DNA of 14,599 bases from JAVBME01 sp031552765 (GTDB taxonomy: Bacteria > Bacillota > Negativicutes > Acidaminococcales > JAISLQ01): NCBI GenBank assembly GCA_031552765.1, contig JAVBME010000040.1, positions 1 through 14,599 of the forward strand. The letters run 5' to 3'. The notes under the pieces were generated by a model. The model searched no databases. It was not told where the DNA came from and saw only the letters and a list, made by a program, of their open reading frames with translations. Below, in pieces: positions 6,914 to 14,377 of this stretch; the first letter of the stretch is position 1, and every line of letters begins with the position of its first letter. Made by a program: the position numbers and the translations under genes.

Positions 6914-8974
6914 ATGTACAATGAAATTCGTGATACAGGTAGGGAGTGTTTTTGGCGCCTATGGGGTAGGAGCCTATTGGCCGGGGCTATTTTGCTGGTA
7001 ATGCTGGCTGGCACAAGGCTGGTGTTTACTTATCTTTACCGCGGCCAGGCCGGCGAGCAGTTTTGGTCTTTTTGGCTGCCGGCTTTTAAAATGGGTTTGC
7101 GGTTTGATTTGAAGTGGGCAGGAATATTTACTATAGTGCTCTTATTTGTGTCAGCTCTGGTAAGTCTGGCCGGCGTTTTATTTGTCAGGTTAAGAGGTTG
7201 GCGGCATACTTTATGGGAATTATCTGCGTTTTGTTGTTTTTTTACCGTGTTTTTATTAGGTGTGAGCAATATATATTATTTCCAGTTTTTTTCCACGCCG
7301 ATAAATCCCATCGTTTTTGGTTTGCTGGAAGACGACACTTATGCTACGCTTTTATCTATATGGCATGATTATCCTGTGTTGAAGGGGCTTTTGGGCGGAG
7401 CGGCGATATCTTTGGTTGCCTTATGGCTGACGAGGCCAGGCGCTAAAATGCAGGTGTTGTCTGGGAAAAAGCTTTATGTGAAAGTTTTAGCCGCTTTTGT
7501 GACCATAGTATTTTTATTTGTTTTTGCCCGAGGTTCTTTTGGGAAATTCCCCCTGCGTCATCAGGACGCTTTTGTATCTACCAATACTTTGGTCAATGCC
7601 GCCGTGCCCAATGGGGTATCGGCGTTATATGCCGCTTACGGCGCCCGTCAGCGCATGACTAAACTTGCTTCGCCCGAGGAGATATTGCGCCAGTTTGGTT
7701 TTTCCTCGCCGCTGGAAGCGGCCAAAGTTCTTGGTTGGCAGGGAGCTAATGAACAGGAACTGTTAGATACAATGCTGGGCAAGAATGAAAAGCCGGTCAT
7801 CAGCGTAAAGTCGCCGCATGTGGTGGTCGCAGTGATGGAAGCCTGGAGCCGCGAGTTATTCGACTATGATGTGCCGGGCAAAAATGACTTGTTGGGCTCT
7901 TTTCGCAATCAACTGGCTACAGGATATTACTTTAAGCGGGCGATCTCTGTAGGGCATGGAACGTTTGCCAGTTTGGAAGGGTTATTTTACGACAGTCCGG
8001 TAAGTCCTTTGACCGAAGGGGAATACTCGGGGGCGCCTTTTTTATTTGCCGAAGGACGGTATTGGAAGAAAGCCGGTTACCGCACGGTTTTTTTGACAGG
8101 AAATGCGGAGAACTGGCGTAACCTCAATGTAAGCCTGACCAAGCAAGGATTTGACGAAGTTCTGGGACAAGCCTGGCTACAGGCGCAATTCCCCTCGGCA
8201 TTGAAATTTGCCTGGGGCATAGATGATGAGTATACCTTTAAGGGCGCATTAAAGCTTCTGGCTGATGCAGACGCTAAGGGAGAAAAACTTTTTATCGTGG
8301 TGTTGTCCACGACCAACCACCCGCCTTATCACGTGCCGGACGGTTATGCGGCAGGGAAAATAGATACCGCTTTTTTGCCGCAGGATAAATCAAGCGATGA
8401 AAATCTGTTGCGCCAGCATTTGACCACATACCAATATGCTAATAATGTTTTGGGCGATACCTTGGCGGCGTTACGGTCTTCAACGCTGGCCGGCAAAACT
8501 ATTTTTGCCGCTACCGGCGATCATAATATACGCAGCCTGATAAATTATCCTGATAACAAAAAACTGTTTTTCAAATACGGTGTGCCGATATATTTTTCCC
8601 TGCCGCCTAGCTTTGCTCCGGCTACATTGCCTGACCTATCTGCCTGGGCGGGGCATCGGGATATATTCCCTACCTTGCGCGCTTTAGCTTTGGGTGAGAA
8701 GCCTCGGTTTGGCGGCGGTCGAAACTTGTTTGTAAAAGCAGAAAGGCCTTATGCTGTAAGTTTTATCCAAGACGCAGTAGACCCGGGGGTGCTTATAAGC
8801 GAGGCGGGCGCGGTTGTTGATTTTGCTTCCCCCCACTACCTGACTTGGCGGCAGGACGGTTTACTGGAAGAAAATGTCGCGGCTACGGCCGAATTAAAAC
8901 AATTGGACAGTTTGGCCCGCGCTCAGCTGGCTTTGGCGTGGTGGCGCATCAGGATGTGTGTGGATAAAAAATAG
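6914..8974 (+). CDS. LTA synthase / phosphoglycerol transferase family membrane enzyme
   Basis: The 686-residue protein has an N-terminal membrane part (roughly residues 15-210, five hydrophobic segments) and a large extracytoplasmic sulfatase-fold domain. The catalytic pattern of LtaS-type enzymes is visible: metal-binding E309 in VVVAVMEAWS, nucleophile T350 in VGHGTFASLEG, H469 in STTNHPPYH, and D536-H537 in ATGDHNIR. Their order and spacing are close to those of Staphylococcus LtaS. It probably transfers phosphoglycerol, or another phosphodiester head group, onto a glycolipid or glycan at the outer face of the cytoplasmic membrane; acceptor and product are not readable. The ribosome site GAGGGGC (6896-6902) sits rather far (11 nt) from ATG 6914, but no better start is in frame. 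The gene appears monocistronic and faces the convergent gene at 9057-9503. Confidence 0.88.
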   Translation: MYNEIRDTGRECFWRLWGRSLLAGAILLVMLAGTRLVFTYLYRGQAGEQFWSFWLPAFKMGLRFDLKWAGIFTIVLLFVSALVSLAGVLFVRLRGWRHTLWELSAFCCFFTVFLLGVSNIYYFQFFSTPINPIVFGLLEDDTYATLLSIWHDYPVLKGLLGGAAISLVALWLTRPGAKMQVLSGKKLYVKVLAAFVTIVFLFVFARGSFGKFPLRHQDAFVSTNTLVNAAVPNGVSALYAAYGARQRMTKLASPEEILRQFGFSSPLEAAKVLGWQGANEQELLDTMLGKNEKPVISVKSPHVVVAVMEAWSRELFDYDVPGKNDLLGSFRNQLATGYYFKRAISVGHGTFASLEGLFYDSPVSPLTEGEYSGAPFLFAEGRYWKKAGYRTVFLTGNAENWRNLNVSLTKQGFDEVLGQAWLQAQFPSALKFAWGIDDEYTFKGALKLLADADAKGEKLFIVVLSTTNHPPYHVPDGYAAGKIDTAFLPQDKSSDENLLRQHLTTYQYANNVLGDTLAALRSSTLAGKTIFAATGDHNIRSLINYPDNKKLFFKYGVPIYFSLPPSFAPATLPDLSAWAGHRDIFPTLRALALGEKPRFGGGRNLFVKAERPYAVSFIQDAVDPGVLISEAGAVVDFASPHYLTWRQDGLLEENVAATAELKQLDSLARAQLALAWWRIRMCVDKK

Positions 8975-9003
8975 CAACTGCGGCTGTTGTGCCGGAAGTT
9001 GCT
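8973..9003 (+). terminator. First hairpin after the LTA-synthase-family gene
   Basis: AGCAACT (8973-8979) pairs with AGTTGCT (8997-9003), and inner CGGC (8981-8984) pairs with GCCG (8991-8994). The stem overlaps the stop codon and lacks a T run, so alone it is more likely a 3' end stabiliser than a terminator. Confidence 0.45.
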
Positions 9004-9019
9004 CTTATGTCTAATGTTT

Positions 9020-9047
9020 AAAGCTTGCGGCTAGCCGCAAGCTTTTT
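9020..9047 (+). terminator. Strong terminator, possibly bidirectional
   Basis: A perfect 12-bp stem, AAAGCTTGCGGC (9020-9031) with GCCGCAAGCTTT (9034-9045), runs into six T residues on the plus strand. It lies 10 nt beyond the stop codon of the minus-strand gene. Its A-rich left arm gives a short T run on that strand, so it may terminate both convergent transcripts. Confidence 0.88.
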
Positions 9048-9056
9048 TGTACTTTA

Positions 9057-9503
9057 TTATGGCAGCAGGTTTTTGACTTTACTTACAAGCTGGCCGGAGT
9101 AAAACAGCCAACAGGCAAGGATGACAAGAGGGCCGGAAAAAAATGTGAATAAGACGTGGGCGGCCATGCTTAGCATGTCGACAAAGTCAAAAATAAACTG
9201 AACCACTTTGCAGATGAAGGCGCCGATGACAAGTGCCGCTGCATAATAGGCAAAACTTTTTAGTGAAAAGACGGCAAGGAGGTATACGGCGGCGGCAAAG
9301 CAAGCTAAGAGCGCCAAATGGCTGCTGGCCCGACAGATCTCGCGCAGTACGCCTTTATTGTCGCTGCGGTATTTTTGCCAATGCTGTGCTGTCGAAAAAA
9401 AACCGGCGATAATACCAAGATACATTATATTGACAGGCATGGCCAGGAGAAACTCCCTACATGCCGCATAGAGTCTGGAACAGTGGTCTAAGAGTTCCGC
9501 CAT
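9057..9503 (-). CDS. Small four-helix membrane protein, function unknown
   Basis: This gene encodes a 148-residue hydrophobic protein that I cannot assign to a family. Hydrophobic segments lie near residues 18-38, 62-80, 84-106 and 112-135, with a polar positively charged loop at 40-60 (HWQKYRSDNK) and a basic C-terminus. The frame extends further upstream, but the chosen start at 9503 is preceded by a clear GGGAGGT ribosome site, and the longer version would run over the promoter and into the divergent intergenic region. It is the only gene on the minus strand here, convergent with the LTA-synthase-family gene and divergent from the MFS gene. No catalytic motif is visible. Confidence 0.7.
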   Translation of the reverse strand: MAELLDHCSRLYAACREFLLAMPVNIMYLGIIAGFFSTAQHWQKYRSDNKGVLREICRASSHLALLACFAAAVYLLAVFSLKSFAYYAAALVIGAFICKVVQFIFDFVDMLSMAAHVLFTFFSGPLVILACWLFYSGQLVSKVKNLLP

Positions 9504-9533
9504 CAAATTACCTCCCAAAGTTATATTTAGTAA

Positions 9534-9562
9534 ATTATACAACAAACTGCCTGAATAATGAA
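9534..9562 (-). promoter_or_regulatory. Promoter of the small membrane protein gene
   Basis: On the minus strand a perfect TATAAT (9539 down to 9534) stands 17 nt from a weak TTCATT -35 (9562 down to 9557). Transcription would begin near 9527, giving a leader of about 24 nt containing the GGGAGGT ribosome site. Confidence 0.6.
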
Positions 9563-9595
9563 ATGTTTTCATGCTATTTGTGAAAATACTGTTTG

Positions 9596-9625
9596 TTGGC
9601 GTAGAGGATTTTTTCATGATAAACT
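9596..9625 (+). promoter_or_regulatory. Weak candidate promoter of the MFS gene
   Basis: TTGGCG (9596-9601) and TAAACT (9620-9625) are 18 nt apart, about 37 nt before the MFS start. Both boxes are imperfect; this is the best pair in the divergent intergenic region. Confidence 0.35.
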
Positions 9626-9661
9626 AAAATATATATTGCAAATTGATGGCGGTAAATTGGC

Positions 9662-10897
9662 ATGCATGAAAATGAGGAGACAAAAAGCGCGTTAAAATCT
9701 ACCGGTATGGTGGCTCTTATAACAGCCGTCTGCTTATTGGGCGATTCGATGTTGTATGTAGTTTTGCCTATTTACTGGCAGGCTTTTGGTTTGGAATCGC
9801 TTTGGCAGGTAGGGGTTTTGCTGGCTGTAAACAGGCTGGTGCGTTTGCCGTTCAATCCTCTGGCAGTACGCGCATATGGCAGTTTGGGGCGCCGACGCGG
9901 CGTGTTGCTTTCCATAGGGTTGGCGGCTTTGGCGACGGCCGGCTATTCGTTTTTGCAGGGTTTTTGGCCGCTGTTTGCTGCTCGCTGCCTATGGGGAGCG
10001 TCATGGACCTTTCTACGTTTAGGTGCATATTTTTCTATCTTGGAATTTGCCGCACCGCAAGAACGCGGCCAGCATATGGGCGTCTATAATGGCATATTCA
10101 GGCTGGGCAGCCTGTTCGGCATGCTGGGCGGCGCTATCATAGCCGACCGGATGGGGCCGCTGGCGTCGGGATATATTTTTGCCTTAGGCTGTTTTTTTGC
10201 TGTACCTTTGGCCTTTTACAATATCCCTGTTACTACTGCCCAAGTCCAGGTAGGCGGCAGGCCTGATTACTGGCGGCTGCTGACCAAGGATGCCCTGGTG
10301 GGCAGCCTTTTGGTCACAGGCTTTTCTACGGCTATGGTATACCAGGGTCTGTTTGTTTCGATGCTTAGTTATTTGACTATAAAGCTTAATGTGAATATCG
10401 CTTTTATGGCTGCTCACGGGCTGGGCGCAGCCAGTGTGTCCGGTGTATTGCAGGCGGCGCGTTGGAGTTGGGAACCGTGGCTGGCGCCGGCGCTAGGCCG
10501 GCTGTCAGACGGAAAAAGAGGGCGCTGCTGGCTGCTGAAGAAAATATGTTTTGCGGCGGCGTTGCTTTTACTGGTCATTTCTTTTAATATGCCGGTTTGG
10601 TTATGGATTCTGACAGTACTCACGCTGCAAATGACAGGTACCGGCGTGACTACTCTTGTAGATGCGGCCGCAGCCGATATCGCTTTGGCGAAAAAAGACG
10701 CGCCGGCCATCATGAGCGCGCATGCTTTCGCCATAGACCTTGGCTCGGCGCTCGGGCCGTTAGCCGGCTATGCTTTGAATTACCTTTTGGGGATACATTC
10801 TCCTTTTATTATGGCGGCCGTAGTCTTGGCGGGCGTGTCTTGGCTATGGCAAAAACTGGGCGATCAGGCGGATATTTTGGCAAAGCAGGGGAATTAA
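9662..10897 (+). CDS. Major facilitator superfamily (MFS) transporter
   Basis: The 411-residue inner-membrane protein has two sets of about six hydrophobic helices split by a central loop near residues 190-215, the usual MFS plan. The helix 2-3 loop contains NRLVRLPFNPLAVRAYGSLGRRRG-like sequence (positions about 57-80 of the protein), a degenerate form of MFS motif A ending in GRRRG. The second half repeats this with LGRLSDGKRGR, again motif-A-like. Substrate unknown; the family includes drug and metabolite exporters. ATG 9662 has only a weak GGCGGT ribosome site about 8 nt upstream. The exported-protein gene starts 48 nt after the stop with no terminator between, so the two are probably co-transcribed. 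Confidence 0.88.
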   Translation: MHENEETKSALKSTGMVALITAVCLLGDSMLYVVLPIYWQAFGLESLWQVGVLLAVNRLVRLPFNPLAVRAYGSLGRRRGVLLSIGLAALATAGYSFLQGFWPLFAARCLWGASWTFLRLGAYFSILEFAAPQERGQHMGVYNGIFRLGSLFGMLGGAIIADRMGPLASGYIFALGCFFAVPLAFYNIPVTTAQVQVGGRPDYWRLLTKDALVGSLLVTGFSTAMVYQGLFVSMLSYLTIKLNVNIAFMAAHGLGAASVSGVLQAARWSWEPWLAPALGRLSDGKRGRCWLLKKICFAAALLLLVISFNMPVWLWILTVLTLQMTGTGVTTLVDAAAADIALAKKDAPAIMSAHAFAIDLGSALGPLAGYALNYLLGIHSPFIMAAVVLAGVSWLWQKLGDQADILAKQGN

Positions 10898-10945
10898 TAA
10901 AATATGACGAATATTTATCTAAAAGTTTCAAAGAGGTGATCGGCT

Positions 10946-12451
10946 ATGAAAAAACTTTGCACACTGCTGGCGGCCTGTGTATTGCTTTTATCTGTTTTTT
11001 CCGGTACGGCCGGGGCCAAGCATAAAGCTGTAGAAAAGTTTGAAGAAATGCATCAATACAAAGGTGCGGAACTTTTGGGCGCCGCTGGGCGAGCGGCCTA
11101 TTCTTTGCAAGGGGAAGACCGTGATGTCTTCGTCCTGCTCCTGGAAGAGGAACTTAAGAGCAACTGGCCAGTCGTGAACCAAATTTTTTCCAGCCAGGAT
11201 ACGCAGGAAGTAATGCGGGCCGCCTTTGGCGATAAGTTCGCGGTGGATAAGATGGACCAGATAGCCGACTATACGGTACGGGCCGCTCTGAGAGAGGTGC
11301 TCGATAGCGGCTATGTCATAGAGCAAAAGAACGGGAGTTTCTATTGCCGGTTAGATTACGGTTATCTTTACGATACCTATGCTCAGGAGACTGCCGCTGA
11401 AATAGGCGACTACTTTTTGCTACGCAGGGAACATGCGCAGCTAATGCCGCAGCAGTGGTCCGCGCGGGGAGATTTTATAGTATTGGCGGAAAAATACCTT
11501 AAGAGATACCCGGATGCTTTTCGCAAGCCGGAAGTAAACAAGCTGTACAGAGACGATCTGTTTTCTTATTTTCTTATGCTAGAGGCTCCGGATGATGCTT
11601 TTGCGGTCAAGACAGATGAAAAGCATAGGAGCGGCTTGTTCTTAGATGACCATGTTCTGGCCAGCTACCGACAGCTGGCACGGGAATTTTCCGCTACCAG
11701 GGCCGGCCGCTTTGCCGGACGTATACTTGGCGATTGGGAAAAGCAGCAGTATCTTTTCAGTCCTGTGATGAAAAAAACATTGTCGGACTATGGCCGGCAG
11801 ATAGATCATGAGACGTTGCAAAGATTGGAAGGCATATATACGAACAACTTCGATGCCGGCGTTTTCAAACCAGCCGGCAGCAAGCGTTATTTTGTTGTGC
11901 GCGGCGACCAAGGACTGTTGGCAAAAGAGGACGCAGAGATTACCGGCGGGAAAAACGGGTATATTATAGCCGAAGTCCTGGGCGTAACAGCAAAAAACCT
12001 GCCTGTGAGCTTAAAAGAAGCTTCATATCAGCATGCGGTCGTTGTGGACAAGGTAGTTGCCGCCAGGGATTGGGCGCTTGACGATAAGTTTTTCCCGGCA
12101 GACTTTTTGTCGCTTGGAGTGGAACCTTTTTGGCGGTTACGCATTTTGACGGATGATGAGGTCATTTTTGAGCAGGCCGGCGTCGAACAGCCGGAAGTTT
12201 TTCCTTACCGCGCGCCTGTAAAGGGCAAATGCACGGAACATAAGGAAAAATGCTGGCACTATCGCCTGTACAAAGGATTTGCCGGGCAGCGGCAGGATTT
12301 TGAAGTAGTGATAGTAAAGAAGAAAGCGCATGACACAATGTCGGATATTGAGTATAGATATGCGTCAAAAATCATTACCGACGGGCGTGTGTACGAAGGA
12401 GTCGCCTTTCGTCCCGGAGAAAGACCGGTCGGACCGGATAAGAAAAACTAA
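10946..12451 (+). CDS. Exported protein of unknown function with COG3650-like C-terminal domain
   Basis: The 501-residue protein begins with a signal peptide (basic KK, hydrophobic core at about 4-19, probable cleavage after TAGA at residue 24). The string LAAC (8-11) resembles a lipobox but is too near the N-terminus, with hydrophobic sequence after it. Residues 25-380 are polar and helix-rich, with no family I recognise. Residues about 388-488 resemble the COG3650 lipoprotein domain: GVEPFWRL (391-398) and DTMSD (463-467) followed by a beta-strand-like stretch ending EGVAF (484-488). The cysteines I expect beside DxMSD and at the domain end are absent; two others, C429 and C436, lie between. 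ATG 10946 has a good AGAGGTGAT ribosome site. It is probably co-transcribed with the MFS gene. No terminator is visible after it. Confidence 0.8.
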   Translation: MKKLCTLLAACVLLLSVFSGTAGAKHKAVEKFEEMHQYKGAELLGAAGRAAYSLQGEDRDVFVLLLEEELKSNWPVVNQIFSSQDTQEVMRAAFGDKFAVDKMDQIADYTVRAALREVLDSGYVIEQKNGSFYCRLDYGYLYDTYAQETAAEIGDYFLLRREHAQLMPQQWSARGDFIVLAEKYLKRYPDAFRKPEVNKLYRDDLFSYFLMLEAPDDAFAVKTDEKHRSGLFLDDHVLASYRQLAREFSATRAGRFAGRILGDWEKQQYLFSPVMKKTLSDYGRQIDHETLQRLEGIYTNNFDAGVFKPAGSKRYFVVRGDQGLLAKEDAEITGGKNGYIIAEVLGVTAKNLPVSLKEASYQHAVVVDKVVAARDWALDDKFFPADFLSLGVEPFWRLRILTDDEVIFEQAGVEQPEVFPYRAPVKGKCTEHKEKCWHYRLYKGFAGQRQDFEVVIVKKKAHDTMSDIEYRYASKIITDGRVYEGVAFRPGERPVGPDKKN

Positions 12452-12466
12452 TACAAAATAAAGTAT

Positions 12467-12497
12467 TTACAAAAAAAAAAAAATTTGTTATTATAAA
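12467..12497 (+). promoter_or_regulatory. nifS promoter with a 12-A spacer tract
   Basis: TTTACA (12467-12472) is followed by an unbroken run of 12 A residues (12472-12483), then TATTAT (12489-12494), a 16-nt spacing. An overlapping TATAAA (12492-12497) would give 19 nt. Transcription should begin near 12501-12504. Because the A run fills most of the spacer, its length sets the promoter geometry. Confidence 0.6.
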
Positions 12498-12503
12498 TCC
12501 ATA

Positions 12504-12528
12504 AAATCCGATTCCAAAAGTCGGAATA
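12504..12528 (+). promoter_or_regulatory. Dyad resembling an IscR-type (Rrf2 family) operator
   Basis: A 25-bp imperfect dyad is centred at 12516, with half-sites TCCGA (12507-12511) and TCGGA (12521-12525) plus AT-rich ends. The CCGAtT / AAGTCGG layout and overall length match the type 1 IscR site of Fe-S biogenesis operons. It sits directly at and after the expected transcription start of nifS, where binding would repress. No iscR gene is present in the window. Confidence 0.5.
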
Positions 12529-12562
12529 AAAGTGCCAGAAATGCAGAGGGGGATAAAGCTCA

Positions 12563-13729
12563 ATGAAACGGGTGTATTTAGATAATGCCGCCACTACCAG
12601 GATGGACGGACAGGTAATAGAGAGTATGCGGGACGCATTGTCTAATGCTTTTGGCAATCCTTCCAGCGTTTATAAAGAAGCGCGTGAAGCGAAAGAGCTG
12701 CTGGAACAGGCGCGCGGCCAGGTAGCTGCGCTGTTTAAGGCGCAGCCGGAAGAAATAATTTTCACCGGCGGCGGCACTGAAGCTGATAACCTGGCTATTT
12801 GCGGTGTGGCTGAAAGCTACGCTAAAAAAGGCAAACATATAATAACAAGCAAGGTAGAGCATCATGCAGTGCTGCATACCTGCGAATACCTGGCTAAAAA
12901 AGGCTACGAGGTGACTTATCTGCCGGTAGACGAATACGGAAAAGTATCGCCTGCAGACGTTGAGGCCGCTATCAGGCCGGATACTATTCTTATTACAATA
13001 ATGTATGCCAATAATGAAATCGGCACGATAATGCCGGTGGCGGAGATAGGTGCGGTAGCGAAAAAGCATAAGGTGCTTTTTCACACGGATGCCGTACAGG
13101 CCAGCGGGCAGGTAGACATAGATGTTACAAGGGACAATATCGACCTCTTGAGTATGACCGGGCACAAGATATACGGTCCTAAAGGCGTGGGAGCGCTTTA
13201 TGCGCGCCGCGGCGTGCGCCTGACGCCGCGTATTCACGGTGGCGGCCAGGAGAAGAACTTACGGGCTGGTACGGAGAACGTGCCGGGCATCGTCGGCTTG
13301 GGCAAAGCCTGTGAACTGGCGGCGGCCAACTTGGTGAAAAATACCGCATATCTAGTACCGCTCAGGGATAAACTGATTGCCGGGATGTTAAAAATACCGC
13401 ATACCAGGCTAAATGGCCATCCGACCGACCGGCTGGGCAACAATACCAATGTGAGCGTAAGGTTCATCGAAGGCGAAGGCCTGCTGCTCATGCTTGATAT
13501 GGCGGGCATTGCAGCGTCGAGCGGCTCAGCTTGCACTTCGGGTTCTTTGGATCCTTCTCATGTGCTGCTGGCTATAGGCCTTGACCACGAGACCGCGCAT
13601 GGCTCGTTGCGGTTGAGCTTGTCACACGAGACTACGGAAGATGAGATAGATTATGTGCTGGAAAAGCTTCCCGGCATAGTGGAGCGGCTGAGAGCCATGT
13701 CTCCCATTTATAACGCCCAAAGCGTTTGA
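12563..13729 (+). CDS. nifS: Cysteine desulfurase (NifS/IscS type)
   Basis: This PLP enzyme removes sulfur from L-cysteine, giving alanine and an enzyme-bound persulfide that feeds Fe-S cluster assembly in the cytoplasm. The 388-residue length is standard. Visible motifs are YLDNAATT (5-12), FTGGGTEADN (67-76), VEHHAVL (98-104), the PLP lysine K202 in SMTGHKIYGPKG, RAGTENVPG (234-242), and the persulfide-forming C324 in SSGSACTSGSLDPSHV. The long flexible-loop form places it with group I (NifS/IscS) desulfurases, not SufS. ATG 12563 has a strong GAGGGGGAT ribosome site. nifU follows after 45 nt, giving a minimal two-gene operon. Expression is probably controlled by the promoter and the IscR-like dyad directly upstream. 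Confidence 0.96.
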   Translation: MKRVYLDNAATTRMDGQVIESMRDALSNAFGNPSSVYKEAREAKELLEQARGQVAALFKAQPEEIIFTGGGTEADNLAICGVAESYAKKGKHIITSKVEHHAVLHTCEYLAKKGYEVTYLPVDEYGKVSPADVEAAIRPDTILITIMYANNEIGTIMPVAEIGAVAKKHKVLFHTDAVQASGQVDIDVTRDNIDLLSMTGHKIYGPKGVGALYARRGVRLTPRIHGGGQEKNLRAGTENVPGIVGLGKACELAAANLVKNTAYLVPLRDKLIAGMLKIPHTRLNGHPTDRLGNNTNVSVRFIEGEGLLLMLDMAGIAASSGSACTSGSLDPSHVLLAIGLDHETAHGSLRLSLSHETTEDEIDYVLEKLPGIVERLRAMSPIYNAQSV

Positions 13730-13774
13730 ACCATAAGTGCGCCGGTAGCCGGGGCAAAAGAAAGGGTGTAGGAT

Positions 13775-14215
13775 ATGTATACGGAAAAAGTAATGGATCA
13801 TTTTGCCAACCCGCGCAATGTAGGAGAAATAGCTGACGCCGACGGCGTAGGAGAAGTGGGCAACGCTGTCTGCGGTGATATAATGAAGTTTTTTATAAAA
13901 GTCAAAGACGGGGTCATAGAAGATATAAAGTTCAAGACTTTTGGCTGCGGGGCGGCGATAGCGACCAGCAGCATGGCTACGGAACTGGCCAAAGGCAAGA
14001 CTTTGGAAGACGCGCAAAAAATGACTAACATGGCGGTGGCGCAAGCTTTGGACGGCCTGCCGCCGATAAAAATGCATTGTTCCAACCTGGCGGCGGATGC
14101 CCTGAAAGCCGCAATCATCGACTATAAAAAACGCAACGGTATGGACTACAGCGATATAGAAGTGGAGCATGGGCACACTTGCAGCGGGTGCTGCGCAACA
14201 AACGCCGAACATTGA
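13775..14215 (+). CDS. nifU: Fe-S cluster assembly scaffold (NifU/IscU N-terminal type)
   Basis: The 146-residue protein builds [2Fe-2S] or [4Fe-4S] clusters using sulfur from the upstream desulfurase and passes them to apoproteins. The three ligand cysteines of IscU-type scaffolds are present: C33 in AVCGD (with conserved D35), C58 in FGCGAA, and C102 in LPPIKMHCSNLA. The stretch LPPIKMHC also covers the position used by the chaperone HscA in enterobacteria, though no hsc gene is here. The protein lacks the central ferredoxin and C-terminal NfU domains of full Azotobacter NifU, so it is a short scaffold. Its tail carries three additional cysteines (C136, C139, C140, as HTCSGCC). ATG 13775 has an AAAGGGTG ribosome site. 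The operon ends in a hairpin right after it. Confidence 0.95.
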   Translation: MYTEKVMDHFANPRNVGEIADADGVGEVGNAVCGDIMKFFIKVKDGVIEDIKFKTFGCGAAIATSSMATELAKGKTLEDAQKMTNMAVAQALDGLPPIKMHCSNLAADALKAAIIDYKKRNGMDYSDIEVEHGHTCSGCCATNAEH

Positions 14216-14223
14216 TGATTGGT

Positions 14224-14255
14224 AAATACCCTGCCTGTAAATAGGCAGGGTATTT
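14224..14255 (+). terminator. Terminator hairpin after nifU
   Basis: A perfect 13-bp stem, AAATACCCTGCCT (14224-14236) with AGGCAGGGTATTT (14243-14255), has a GTAAAT loop and lies 8 nt after the nifU stop. The T run is short and interrupted, but the stem is strong and nearly symmetric, so it may work on both strands. Confidence 0.75.
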
Positions 14256-14377
14256 CAGAGCGTAGATATAAGGAAAAATTTATGTATTTATATGCTTTTT
14301 ATGTTTAATGCCATCTCCTGCGTTTGTGTAAATCCAACTACCTACCACTTACTAACAATGCGATATTTCTCTTTTTT
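14256..14377. other. Intergenic, AT-rich, no gene seen
   Basis: Only trivial frames of about 8 codons occur on either strand between the nifU terminator and the repeat element. The last bases before the element (CTTTTTT) mirror the A-rich stretch beside the left-hand copy. Confidence 0.7.

Noticed and set aside
10946..10978. Lipoprotein signal (LAAC at residues 8-11) in the exported protein
   Set aside because: The cysteine comes after only about seven hydrophobic residues and the hydrophobic core continues past it to a better signal peptidase I site (TAGA, residue 24).
12426..12438. CCGGT/ACCGG hairpin at the end of the exported-protein gene as a terminator
   Set aside because: It lies inside the coding sequence, has only a 5-bp stem and is followed by A-rich, not T-rich, sequence.
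12578..13237. 219-codon minus-strand frame opposite nifS
   Set aside because: Antisense to highly conserved NifS motifs; no independent evidence of expression or homology.
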